A stretch of DNA of 64,000 bases, from positions 76,754-140,753 of the forward strand of contig CAYRLW010000002.1 in the NCBI GenBank assembly GCA_964425215.1. Direction: 5' to 3'. Numbering within the stretch: the first letter of the stretch is position 1; the number at the start of each line of letters is the position of its first letter. The translations under genes were made by a program, and so were the position numbers. This stretch comes from CAYRLW01 sp964425215 (lineage in GTDB: Bacteria > Spirochaetota > Spirochaetia > Treponematales > Breznakiellaceae). Shown piece after piece: positions 33,813 through 41,878 of this stretch. The notes beneath the pieces are model-generated. The model was not told the DNA's origin. It searched no databases and worked only from the letters and a program-made list of their open reading frames with translations.

Positions 33813-35072
33813 ATGATTAAAACCGTGAAGGATGTGAATCTTAAGGGAAAAAGGATTATCATGCGGGTGGATTTTAACGTCCCCATGAAGGACGGTAAGG
33901 TTCAAGACGATACTCGAATCGTTGCCGCAATTCCCACTATCAAATATATCCTGGATCAGGGGGTAAAGACCCTAACGCTGATGAGCCATCTGGGGGATCC
34001 GAAAAAGGACATGAAAAAGGCCAAAGAGAAGGCCGAAAAGGATGGGAAACCCTTTGACGAAGCCTCCTATATCGCCGGTAAACACCGGATGGCCCCGGTG
34101 GCGGCGTATCTGTCCCAAAAGTTAGGGAAACCGGTGGTTTTCGCGGGGGAAGACTCCTGCTTTGGTAAAAAAGCCTTTATCGATTCCCAGAGCCCGGGGA
34201 CCATCATCATGTTGGAAAATACCCGTTTCCACAAGGAAGAGACCAGCGAAGACCCGGCGGAACGGGATAAGCTGGCCAAGGAATTGGCCTCCTACGGGGA
34301 TGTGTTTGTCAACGACGCCTTTGGGACCGCCCATCGGGACCACGCCAGCACCGCCTCTATCGCCAAATTTGTTCCCGTTTCGGTGGGAGGCTTTTTGATG
34401 GAGAAGGAAGTCAATTACCTGGAACCCATCGTTACCAACCCCGTAAAACCCCTGGTTGCCATTATCGGCGGCGCCAAGGTATCCTCTAAAATCGCGGTTT
34501 TGGAAAGCCTTTTAAAGAACGCTTCCGCCTTAGTCATCGGCGGCGGTATGGCCTATACGTTCCTCAAAGCTCAGGGTCATACGGTGGGAAAATCCCTGGT
34601 AGAGGATGACCAGATCGATACCGCGAAAAGTATCCTTGCAGCGGCAAAAAAAGCGGGGGCCGAAATCGTACTTCCCGTGGATCACGTCTGCGGCACTACC
34701 TTTGACGCCGGTACTACTCCGGTGGCGGTAGATTCTCTCGATGTTCCCGAAACCCTTATGGGCCTCGACGTGGGACCCAAAACGGTGGCTAAGTACAAAG
34801 AAGTGCTGGCAAAAGCCAAAACCATCGTTTGGAACGGTCCTGTGGGGGTCTTTGAGTTTGATAATTTCGCCAAGGGTACGGAAGCTTTGGCCAAATTGGT
34901 CGCCGAAGCCACGGCTCGGGGCGTCATTACCGTGGTCGGTGGCGGGGATTCGGTGGCCGCGGTGAATAAGTTCGGTTTAGCCAGCAAGATGAGCCACGTA
35001 TCCACCGGAGGCGGTGCTTCGCTTGAATTGCTGGAGGGTAAAAAACTTCCCGGCATCGAAGTGTGCCGCTAA
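33813..35072 (+). CDS. pgk: Phosphoglycerate kinase
   Basis: This is the glycolytic ATP-forming kinase (419 aa). The substrate-binding motif MRVDFNVPMKDGKVQDDTRI is at the N-terminus. The hinge and nucleotide region includes WNGPVGVFEFDNFAKGT and GGGDSVAAVNKFG, with STGGGASLELLEG near the end. A Lys-rich insertion of about 20 residues (DPKKDMKKAKEKAEKDGKP) follows the SHLGDP motif. It is followed after 17 bp by tpiA and shares its transcript. Confidence 0.97.
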   Translation: MIKTVKDVNLKGKRIIMRVDFNVPMKDGKVQDDTRIVAAIPTIKYILDQGVKTLTLMSHLGDPKKDMKKAKEKAEKDGKPFDEASYIAGKHRMAPVAAYLSQKLGKPVVFAGEDSCFGKKAFIDSQSPGTIIMLENTRFHKEETSEDPAERDKLAKELASYGDVFVNDAFGTAHRDHASTASIAKFVPVSVGGFLMEKEVNYLEPIVTNPVKPLVAIIGGAKVSSKIAVLESLLKNASALVIGGGMAYTFLKAQGHTVGKSLVEDDQIDTAKSILAAAKKAGAEIVLPVDHVCGTTFDAGTTPVAVDSLDVPETLMGLDVGPKTVAKYKEVLAKAKTIVWNGPVGVFEFDNFAKGTEALAKLVAEATARGVITVVGGGDSVAAVNKFGLASKMSHVSTGGGASLELLEGKKLPGIEVCR

Positions 35073-35089
35073 TACAAAAGGAGAATCCT

Positions 35090-35839
35090 ATGCGCAATTA
35101 TTTTATCGCTGGAAACTGGAAAATGCACAAAACCCGTTCCGAAGCTACGGATTTGGCCAAGGCGCTGGTTCGAGACCTTAAGGATGGGAAGCACAAGTAC
35201 CTGGTGGCCCCTTCCTTTACGGCCTTAGAAACCGTGGGGGCCATAGTGAAGGGAACCAACATCCTCTTGGGGGCTCAAAATATGGCTTCTGAAGAGCAGG
35301 GCGCCCATACGGGGGAAGTTTCCGTACTCCAGCTGAAGGATTTGGGGGTTCAGGCGGTCATTTTGGGCCACAGCGAACGGCGGCATATCTACAAAGAGGA
35401 CGATGCTCTGATCAATAAGAAGGTCCGGTTAGCCCTTCAGCACGGTCTGGAAGTGATCCTCTGCGTGGGGGAACTTTTGGAAGAACGGGAAGCGGGCAAG
35501 GCCGAAGCGGTATGCGAACGCCAAACCGTCAAAGGGCTCGAGGGTGTGTCTGCGGGGGACCTTAAGCGGGTAACTATCGCTTACGAACCCGTTTGGGCCA
35601 TCGGAACCGGTAAAACCGCCACCCCCGAGGATGCGGACGCGATTCACGCCTATATCCGGAAGGTGGTTGCGAAACTATACGGCGATGGGGCGGCTCAATC
35701 CCTTTGCATTCAATACGGCGGTTCGGTAAAACCCGAAAACGCCGCCCAATTGATGGGTAAACCCAATATCGATGGCGCCCTGGTCGGAGGCGCGGCCTTG
35801 AAGGCTGAAACCTTTACGCCCATCGCCAAATTTGCTTAA
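35090..35839 (+). CDS. tpiA: Triosephosphate isomerase
   Basis: This interconverts dihydroxyacetone phosphate and glyceraldehyde 3-phosphate (249 aa). Catalytic motifs are NWKMHKT (Lys), ILGHSERRH (His) and AYEPVWAIGTGKTA (Glu plus the mobile loop). The phosphate site YGGSVKPENA is intact. The ATG at 35090 is right because AAAGGAG precedes it and the protein begins RNYFIAGNWK; the frame is open nine codons further upstream into the end of pgk. A strong terminator follows. Confidence 0.97.
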   Translation: MRNYFIAGNWKMHKTRSEATDLAKALVRDLKDGKHKYLVAPSFTALETVGAIVKGTNILLGAQNMASEEQGAHTGEVSVLQLKDLGVQAVILGHSERRHIYKEDDALINKKVRLALQHGLEVILCVGELLEEREAGKAEAVCERQTVKGLEGVSAGDLKRVTIAYEPVWAIGTGKTATPEDADAIHAYIRKVVAKLYGDGAAQSLCIQYGGSVKPENAAQLMGKPNIDGALVGGAALKAETFTPIAKFA

Positions 35840-35843
35840 ATTC

Positions 35844-35885
35844 CCGTACCCGAGTCCCAGAACCGAGACTCGGGTACGGCCTTTT
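35844..35885 (+). terminator. Intrinsic terminator after tpiA
   Basis: A perfect 13-bp stem, CCGTACCCGAGTC (35844-35856) with GACTCGGGTACGG (35867-35879), a 10-nt loop, and a short T-run (35882-35885). Confidence 0.9.
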
Positions 35886-35920
35886 CCTCCCCTCCTTATG
35901 AAAAAATCTATTGGATAGGG

Positions 35921-36171
35921 GAGGTTTTTGCAAAAGTCTGTTACTTTTGCAAAAACCTCTTACAGTATTTTTACAACAACAAGATAATTATTTACTTAGT
36001 ATAGAATAGTAAAAATACTGCATGTACATCTAAGGTTGTTCTTTCAAAACTCCCTGAGTTTTGAAAAAGCCTCGTTTAATAATATATTTATATAAAGTAT
36101 AGAATAGTAAAAATACCGCAGCTACGTCTAAGGTAACTTTCTTAAAACTCTCTGAGTTTTGAAAGAACCTC
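35921..36171 (+). repeat. Three-hairpin dispersed element, copy 3, with duplicated 3' half
   Basis: Hairpin 1 has perfect 16-bp arms (GAGGTTTTTGCAAAAG, 35921-35936; complement 35944-35959) around TCTGTTA. Hairpin 2 has arms CAGTATTTTTAC (35963-35974) and complement (36009-36020). Hairpin 3 (about 36034-36073) follows the CATCTAAGG linker. A second, more diverged copy of the hairpin 2 right arm, linker and hairpin 3 then runs to 36171. The element fills most of the 450-bp tpiA-secG gap. Confidence 0.87.
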
Positions 36172-36197
36172 CTATGGGTATCTTTGTTTAAAATACC

Positions 36198-36226
36198 TTG
36201 CATAAGTATCATCCCTTCGATACAAT
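36198..36226 (+). promoter_or_regulatory. Candidate promoter of the secG-V-ATPase operon
   Basis: TTGCAT (36198-36203), a 17-nt spacer, and TACAAT (36221-36226, five of six consensus), 60 bp upstream of secG. No terminator or gap over 20 bp is seen for the next ~11.9 kb, so this may drive secG through map. Confidence 0.45.
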
Positions 36227-36286
36227 AAACAAAGGCTCCGCTTTTAGTTTGAAAGCGGCTATCGACGGGTATATGGAGTCTAGAAA

Positions 36287-36703
36287 ATGGGTTTTATTGG
36301 CATTTTACTTTTAGTTGTTTTTGTCATTGTGTCTGTCCTGTTAGTCTTAATGGTGCTTATTCAAAATGAGGATGGCGATAGTTTAGGGGGAATTTTTGCC
36401 GGCGGAAGTTCCTCCGCTTTCGGTTCCCGCTCCGGGAATGTGCTTACAAAAACCACCTCGATTTTAGGGGCTATTTTTCTTATTACCAGTTTTGGACTCG
36501 CGTTAGTCAACCGTACCCCCGGGGATACGGGCGTTGAAACAGCGGCGAAACAGCTGCAAACGACTACACAAACCGGCGCTCCCAATAACGAATGGTGGAA
36601 CCAAGATACTTCTAAAGCGACCAGTCCTGACACCGCGACCCCAGCGACAACCGTCCCCGCGCAGGGGCAAAGCACCGGCGGTACCGCTCCGTCGGGAAAT
36701 TAA
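36287..36703 (+). CDS. secG: Preprotein translocase subunit SecG
   Basis: This is the small non-essential Sec channel subunit. Two TM helices are separated by the characteristic IQNEDGDSLGGIFAGGSSSAFGSRSGN, cited here as the family loop (QN...GLGxxFGG-type). A Pro/Thr/Ser-rich tail of about 60 residues makes it longer (138 aa) than typical SecG. The gene order tpiA-secG is common in bacteria. It is followed after 16 bp by ptsN. Confidence 0.92.
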   Translation: MGFIGILLLVVFVIVSVLLVLMVLIQNEDGDSLGGIFAGGSSSAFGSRSGNVLTKTTSILGAIFLITSFGLALVNRTPGDTGVETAAKQLQTTTQTGAPNNEWWNQDTSKATSPDTATPATTVPAQGQSTGGTAPSGN

Positions 36704-36719
36704 TCCAGGGAGGTTCGGA

Positions 36720-37196
36720 GTGCTTTTACACGAAACGTTTCCGCCCGATTTTATTAAAGTCGATTTGGAAGCGGAAGATAAGGATGAAGCGTTCGAGGAA
36801 TTGGTTGACTTTTTTTGTCAAGCCGCCCATATAGATTCCCGTTCCGAAATTTTAACGGCTATTAAAGATCGGGAATCTAAGATGTCCACGGGTATAAAGA
36901 AAGGGATCGCTATTCCCCACGGAAAAACCAACGCGGTGGACCACGTTTACGGAGTTTTAGGAATTTCCAAAAAGGGTGTCGATTACGATGCCCTGGACGG
37001 TGAGCCGGTATATTTGCTGTTTTTAATGTTGGCCCCACAAAAGGATTCGGAGATCCATCTTAGACTTTTAAAACGGTTGGCCGAACTGTTGGATAACCCC
37101 CAGTTTTACACCGAACTAGTCGCCCAAAAGGATCCCCAGTCGGCGTATGGAGTTATTAAAAAATATGAGGAAGTATTAATCGCGCTAGATAGGTAG
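36720..37196 (+). CDS. ptsN: PTS IIA-Ntr-like regulatory protein
   Basis: This is a 158-aa PTS fructose/nitrogen-type EIIA domain protein. The phosphorylatable histidine lies in KKGIAIPHGKTNAV, preceded by the family motif IKDRESKMSTGI. There are no EIIB or EIIC domains, so it is a regulatory phosphoprotein rather than a sugar transporter. The GTG at 36720 is chosen because CAGGGAGG sits 6-8 nt upstream; the longer open frame runs through secG. It is placed directly ahead of the V-ATPase genes. A second IIA domain is encoded at 63.3 kb. Confidence 0.88.
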   Translation: MLLHETFPPDFIKVDLEAEDKDEAFEELVDFFCQAAHIDSRSEILTAIKDRESKMSTGIKKGIAIPHGKTNAVDHVYGVLGISKKGVDYDALDGEPVYLLFLMLAPQKDSEIHLRLLKRLAELLDNPQFYTELVAQKDPQSAYGVIKKYEEVLIALDR

Positions 37197-37202
37197 GACC
37201 CT

Positions 37203-37511
37203 ATGGACGAACAGGATGTGTTACAGCATTTGTTACAGGTAGAGGCGTCCGCAACCTCGTTGGTAGCCGATGCGCAGACCGAATCGGACAACCGAATCGC
37301 GGAAGCGGAAAAACAAAACCGGCTTACGTACAACGAAGTATACGGTAAAAGGGTTCAAGAGTTAGAGGAAGACTACATTAAAGTAGCTAAAGAAATAGAA
37401 AATACCTATTCTAAACTTTTACAGGAATATCACGTACAGTTAGATTCCTTGCCCGTAAACCGGGAAGCCTTCAATTTAGCCGTAGCGGGGTATTTGTTCG
37501 GGGACCAATAA
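37203..37511 (+). CDS. V-type ATPase peripheral-stalk-like subunit (G/H type)
   Basis: This is a 102-aa, highly charged, almost fully helical protein with a coiled-coil pattern (ASATSLVADAQTESDNRIAE and after). It has the size and position of the V/A-ATPase stalk subunit G/H (NtpF-type), which pairs with subunit E. Sequence conservation in this family is low, so the call rests mostly on being first in the ATPase operon. It is followed by subunit C after 1 bp. Confidence 0.72.
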   Translation: MDEQDVLQHLLQVEASATSLVADAQTESDNRIAEAEKQNRLTYNEVYGKRVQELEEDYIKVAKEIENTYSKLLQEYHVQLDSLPVNREAFNLAVAGYLFGDQ

Positions 37512-37512
37512 C

Positions 37513-38529
37513 ATGACCGCCATGGGGGAACGGGCGTACACCTACGCTAAGGCCTGCGGTATTTTGGGAAAATCCTATGTGGGTCCCCGATTAGCCCAAA
37601 TCAATACCATTTCCCATCTTAACGAATTAGACCGCCTTCTTTTTCCCGATAATCCGGGGAACCTGCCGGAAAAGCAGTTGTTGGTTGATTTGGAACAACG
37701 GATCGCCAACCGATCGGCCCGTCAAATTATTAATTTGGTTTCGCATTTTTCAAAACCCCCGGAAGTTTTAAGTCGGCTTATTCAAAGTTATGAATACGCC
37801 GATTTAAAGGCTGTCTTAACGGCCCTGGCCGCGAAGGATACCCATCCTCCAAAACCCGTGGATATCGAATCCTTTCAGAGTATACGCTTTTCTCTGTACC
37901 CCGATTTAGAAGCCATGGTAAAAAATACGGAGTACCAGTGGGTAGCTCAGGAGGTTTCCCAGGACCCCATGGGGTTAAAATTGATCGATACCCAGATGCG
38001 GTTGGATCAGCGGTATTATATATCCCTGTGGGAAGCCCTACAAAAGGAAAAAAAGTCCCAAAGGCTTAATTTCGAAAAACTGTTGATCGAAGAAATACGG
38101 TTAAAAAATATTATTTGGGCGTTGCGCCTCCGGGTATACTACGGCTTTTCGGCGGAGGACATAAAAAAAAGTTTGGTGGATATTTCCATAGGGTCCCTTT
38201 CCTTGATTGAACCGGCCGTAAAAACGCTAGATTTTTCACCGGACCAGCGGTCAGATTGGCGAAAGTGGAGCGAAGAGGGGCTCCTGAATCCCGAGCAGTC
38301 GGGTCAGAGCTGGCGTCTAGACCCCCGGTATGTTCAAAACGCCGCCGCTGGCCGGTTGTACCATTTGGCCCGAACGTATTTCCACCGGCGGCCCTTTACG
38401 CTAGATACCACCGCCTGTTTCATCAAATTAAAGCAGTTTGAAGAGGATGTGTTGACCAGTGTGGCCGAAGGTCTGATCCTGGGCCTTCCAGCCCGAGACG
38501 TTATTTCGATGTTGGGGGTACATCCATGA
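37513..38529 (+). CDS. V-type ATPase subunit C
   Basis: This is the 338-aa V/A-type ATPase subunit C (AC39/d family), the socket that links the central rotor to the membrane c-ring. The helical sequence carries family features such as YTYAKACGILGKSYVG at the start and ARDVISMLGVHP at the end. It overlaps the start of subunit I by 4 bp. Confidence 0.85.
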   Translation: MTAMGERAYTYAKACGILGKSYVGPRLAQINTISHLNELDRLLFPDNPGNLPEKQLLVDLEQRIANRSARQIINLVSHFSKPPEVLSRLIQSYEYADLKAVLTALAAKDTHPPKPVDIESFQSIRFSLYPDLEAMVKNTEYQWVAQEVSQDPMGLKLIDTQMRLDQRYYISLWEALQKEKKSQRLNFEKLLIEEIRLKNIIWALRLRVYYGFSAEDIKKSLVDISIGSLSLIEPAVKTLDFSPDQRSDWRKWSEEGLLNPEQSGQSWRLDPRYVQNAAAGRLYHLARTYFHRRPFTLDTTACFIKLKQFEEDVLTSVAEGLILGLPARDVISMLGVHP

Positions 38530-40583
38530 TTCGACCTCGAAAAATGAAACAAATCGAGTTGACCGTCTTAAATAGAGATGTGGATCGGGTGGTGGAATAC
38601 CTGGGCCGCTACGCTTTGATGCAGTTCACCACGGAAAAGGAAGCGGTCGAACGGGTAGGGGAGGATGAGGAAAACCGTCAAAACCGTGGGCCCTTCGAAA
38701 AGGACGAAAAAAAATCCGCCGACCAGGTGGAATACGAAAGAATTAAGGAAATAATTCAGCTCTTATCCACCCAAGCGGCATTTTTGGGCGTTCCCCTACC
38801 TAAGGAAGCGGATCCGGATTCGGAACTTCCAACGGAAAAGGAAGAAGAAACGGTCAAACTGATCATCGAGCGAATAGCCGAACTGAGCCAAACCCAAGCG
38901 GGCTTGGTTCAGGAAAAGCGTAAGGTGGAGGAAGCTTTAGTGGAAGCTAAATCTTTCTCCAATTTAAAAGCTCCCTTTTCAGAGCTGGACAATCTATCGT
39001 ATTTAACCCTTCGAATCGGCCGCCTTGACCCGGTAAAGCAGGCGGACTTGAATAAGAATTTAGGGGATAGGGCCATTATCGTTCCCCTGGGGGAGGGGGA
39101 CCGGGTGTTGGCCGCCGCCTCTAGAAAGGGGCGTTTTGCCCTGGATAGCGAGCTGAAAAAAGCGTCCTTTACGCCCCTGGCCGTTCCCGAGGGCTTCGTG
39201 GGGGTTCCTTCGGAGCTGTTGTCGGGCTTGGAAACACGGCTCGCGGAGGTTCAAAAACAGTTAGAGGAAGTGGAAAAACAACGGTCCCTGTACGTTCAAG
39301 AATACGGACCAATACTTAAAAAACTTACCGCTTCTTACCTCATGGCCCAGGCCATTGGGGAGTTAAAGAGCCGTTTAGTGGCCACTAAAAACGCGTACCG
39401 GCTGACCGGTTGGGTAATCGCGGCTAAGGTAAATTCCCTGGTCGTTGAATTAGAACGGATCACCGAAGGGCGTATCGCTATCCGATCTTTTGACCCCAAC
39501 GAAATTGAACAAGTTCGGGATGGCACTGAAAAGGTTCCCGTTTCCCTGGAACACGGGACCTTTGTTCGTGGTTTTGAACGGGTAGTCTTTTCCTACGGGG
39601 CTCCCCTGTACGGGTCTATCGATCCAACCATCTTTGTGGCTATTTTTTTCACCCTTCTGTTCGGTATAATGTTTGGGGATGTGGGACAGGGGTTTGTTTT
39701 GCTTCTCCTGGGGCTTCTGACGAAATACGCCAAAAAAGGGTTTTTTGCCCGTTTTAAACGATTTTCTATCCCCTTAATGGCCGTGGGTTCCGCGTCCATG
39801 GTGATGGGTTTATTGGTGGGTTCCGTTTTTTCCAACGAAGAACTTCTGGTGGAACCAACCCGTTTTGTTACCGCCACCCTTTTCGGTCATCCCATCGATA
39901 GGTTCTTAAAATTGATGCCCGAACGGGGAAGCCTGGACAAACTCTTTATGTTTTTTGGTTTTACCCTGGCGGTCGGTGTGGTGATCAACTCCGTCGGCTT
40001 GATTATCAACATAATTAACAACTACGTACAAAAAAACTGGGAAAAGGCTTTTTTTGATAAGACCGGTCTCACGGGGGCGGTGTTTTTTTGGTACGCCCTC
40101 TTTATGGGGCTTCGCATCCTTTTGGGCGGAAAGTTTGCATGGTTTGACCTTGTGGGTCTCCTTTTACCCTTGACGATCCTGTTTTTTAGCAAACCCCTGG
40201 GACGCTTGGTGATGGGAGAACGGCCCCTTTTGGAAAACGGACTTATGGTGTTTTTTATGGAAGGGTTCGTGGAAATCCTGGAATCGATTTCTTCGTATAT
40301 TTCCAACACCGTCAGCTTTCTCCGGGTGGGTGCCTTTGCCCTATCCCACGCGGTTCTTTCGTTTATCGTGTTTACCCTTTCGGCCATGGTAGCAAAACCC
40401 GCCTTCGTGGGACCCCTGTTTGGCATTACGGTGATGATCATTGGAAACGTTATTATCATTCTTCTGGAAGGGATGATCGTGGCGATCCAGGTTGTCCGTT
40501 TGCAATATTACGAATTTTTCAGCAAATTCTTTACCGAGAATGGGGTTGAGTTTAACCCCTTCCGTTTCCGTAGGGAGGTGTAA
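38526..40583 (+). CDS. V-type ATPase subunit I
   Basis: This is the 685-aa membrane stator subunit (a/I family) carrying the ion half-channels. Residues 1-~330 are soluble and rich in coiled coil. The C-terminal half has about seven TM helices, beginning with the family motif YGSIDPTIFVAIFFTLLFGIMFGDVG (shortened here to its core FFTLLFGIMFGDVGQG). SFLRVGAFALSHAVLSF contains the essential arginine. The family is used for both H+ and Na+. Confidence 0.93.
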   Translation: MIRPRKMKQIELTVLNRDVDRVVEYLGRYALMQFTTEKEAVERVGEDEENRQNRGPFEKDEKKSADQVEYERIKEIIQLLSTQAAFLGVPLPKEADPDSELPTEKEEETVKLIIERIAELSQTQAGLVQEKRKVEEALVEAKSFSNLKAPFSELDNLSYLTLRIGRLDPVKQADLNKNLGDRAIIVPLGEGDRVLAAASRKGRFALDSELKKASFTPLAVPEGFVGVPSELLSGLETRLAEVQKQLEEVEKQRSLYVQEYGPILKKLTASYLMAQAIGELKSRLVATKNAYRLTGWVIAAKVNSLVVELERITEGRIAIRSFDPNEIEQVRDGTEKVPVSLEHGTFVRGFERVVFSYGAPLYGSIDPTIFVAIFFTLLFGIMFGDVGQGFVLLLLGLLTKYAKKGFFARFKRFSIPLMAVGSASMVMGLLVGSVFSNEELLVEPTRFVTATLFGHPIDRFLKLMPERGSLDKLFMFFGFTLAVGVVINSVGLIINIINNYVQKNWEKAFFDKTGLTGAVFFWYALFMGLRILLGGKFAWFDLVGLLLPLTILFFSKPLGRLVMGERPLLENGLMVFFMEGFVEILESISSYISNTVSFLRVGAFALSHAVLSFIVFTLSAMVAKPAFVGPLFGITVMIIGNVIIILLEGMIVAIQVVRLQYYEFFSKFFTENGVEFNPFRFRREV

Positions 40584-40585
40584 CT

Positions 40586-40900
40586 ATGAAGCGTCTGTTT
40601 TTCTTCGTCCTATTAGCCCTTGGGGCTACGTCGGGTGCCCTTTTGTTCGCCCAGGGAGCCCCTGTCGCGGCGGGAGCCGCCGCTGCGGCTACGAGCCAAT
40701 GGAAGTATATCGCCGCCGCCATCGCCGTAGGCCTCTCGTGTATCGCCGGGGGAATCGCGGTAGGGCAAATTGGCGCCGCGGCCATGGGGGCCATGAGCGA
40801 AAACCCCGAATTATCGGGAAAAGCGCTCCCCTACGCAGGGTTGGCGGAGGGTATCTGCCTGTGGGGATTCCTGGTAGCCCTGTTCATCCTTTTGATCTAA
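40586..40900 (+). CDS. V-type ATPase c-ring subunit (K), two-helix form
   Basis: This is the 104-aa ring proteolipid. A signal-like hydrophobic leader (1-22) and an Ala-rich linker precede just one c-type helical hairpin: YIAAAIAVGLSCIAGGIAVGQIG with Q61, and ALPYAGLAEGICLWGFLVAL with the ion-binding carboxylate E88. Many V-type K subunits are four-helix duplications, so this one is F-type in size, giving one carboxylate per two helices. Whether it binds Na+ or H+ cannot be decided from the motif (AEGICLWG). Confidence 0.9.
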   Translation: MKRLFFFVLLALGATSGALLFAQGAPVAAGAAAAATSQWKYIAAAIAVGLSCIAGGIAVGQIGAAAMGAMSENPELSGKALPYAGLAEGICLWGFLVALFILLI

Positions 40901-40903
40901 ACC

Positions 40904-41245
40904 GTGGATTATTATTTTATCGGCGACGCGGAACTGGTTACGGCGTTCCGTTTTGTCGGCCTTGAGGGAACGGCGGCGGATACTCCAGAGTCCGCCCTGG
41001 CGGCCTTCCGCCGTCTAACCCAAGGGTGGGTACAAGACGTAGACGCGGTACTTCCGGGGGAGCTTTCCTGTAGGGTGCTCATCGTTACGGAAGAGGTGGC
41101 CGATTGGCTAGGGGATGATTTGACCGCGTGGCAATTATCGGGAAAGTATCCCCTGGTGGTGGATATACCGGGACTTATGGGAAAGCTGGAGGGTCGAAAG
41201 ACCCTGGTGGACGCTATCCGGGAAGCCATCGGTGTGCACGTATAG
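40904..41245 (+). CDS. V-type ATPase subunit F
   Basis: This is the 113-aa central-rotor subunit (NtpG/AtpF type). The Rossmann-like fold begins YYFIGDAELVTAFRFVGLEG and contains VLIVTEEVADWL and PLVVDIPGL, standard for the family. The GTG start is 3 bp after the K-subunit stop. Confidence 0.9.
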   Translation: MDYYFIGDAELVTAFRFVGLEGTAADTPESALAAFRRLTQGWVQDVDAVLPGELSCRVLIVTEEVADWLGDDLTAWQLSGKYPLVVDIPGLMGKLEGRKTLVDAIREAIGVHV

Positions 41246-41257
41246 GATGTTTTTGAT

Positions 41258-41878
41258 ATGGAAGAAATACGATCGACCGAGGCGCTGGATCGGGAAATAT
41301 TAGAGGACGCCCGTAAAAAGGCGGACCGAATTCTTAAGGCCGCCGAACAGCGTCTGGAATCCGATAAAGAGACTTGGAAAAAGAAGACCGAAAGCGACCT
41401 GGCCGAGTTGGAGCGTCTACACGTCCAAAGGGTAGAAAAGCACCGGCAAGAGGTGATGGCCCGACTTCCTTTGGACAAACGAAGAGCCCGAGCCGAACGT
41501 TCTGAACGGATCCTCAACGGGGCCATGGAAGAATACCTGGCGAAATTGCCCTTGGAAAAACAGCTGGACCTGTTAAAAGCTGAACTAGAAGACCGATCGT
41601 CCTATTTGACCCCTGGCCCCGTTACTATCGCCTTTCGAGCTTTGGATACGGAAACGGTCACCCGCCTGATGAAGGAAATTCTGCCCCAAAGTCCCTGGAC
41701 CGTCGACGAAAACCTTTTAACGGACGACCAGAAGATGGAAAAATTGCCCCTTTTGGTGGTGAACGGGGGGGCCATTCGGATAACCGCGTCCCTTTCGGAT
41801 TTGGCCCAGGATTTACTTTTACAGTATCGAGCCGAATTGGCCACCGTGCTTTTAGGAGAGGGGGCGATCAATGATTGA
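41258..41878 (+). CDS. V-type ATPase subunit E
   Basis: This is the 206-aa peripheral-stalk subunit: an N-terminal coiled coil of about 90 residues (ARKKADRILKAAEQRLESDK and after) and a compact C-terminal domain ending LLLQYRAELATVLLGEGAIND, as in the E/Vma4 family. It would pair with the G/H-like protein at 37203. It overlaps the A-subunit start by 8 bp. Confidence 0.88.
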   Translation: MEEIRSTEALDREILEDARKKADRILKAAEQRLESDKETWKKKTESDLAELERLHVQRVEKHRQEVMARLPLDKRRARAERSERILNGAMEEYLAKLPLEKQLDLLKAELEDRSSYLTPGPVTIAFRALDTETVTRLMKEILPQSPWTVDENLLTDDQKMEKLPLLVVNGGAIRITASLSDLAQDLLLQYRAELATVLLGEGAIND

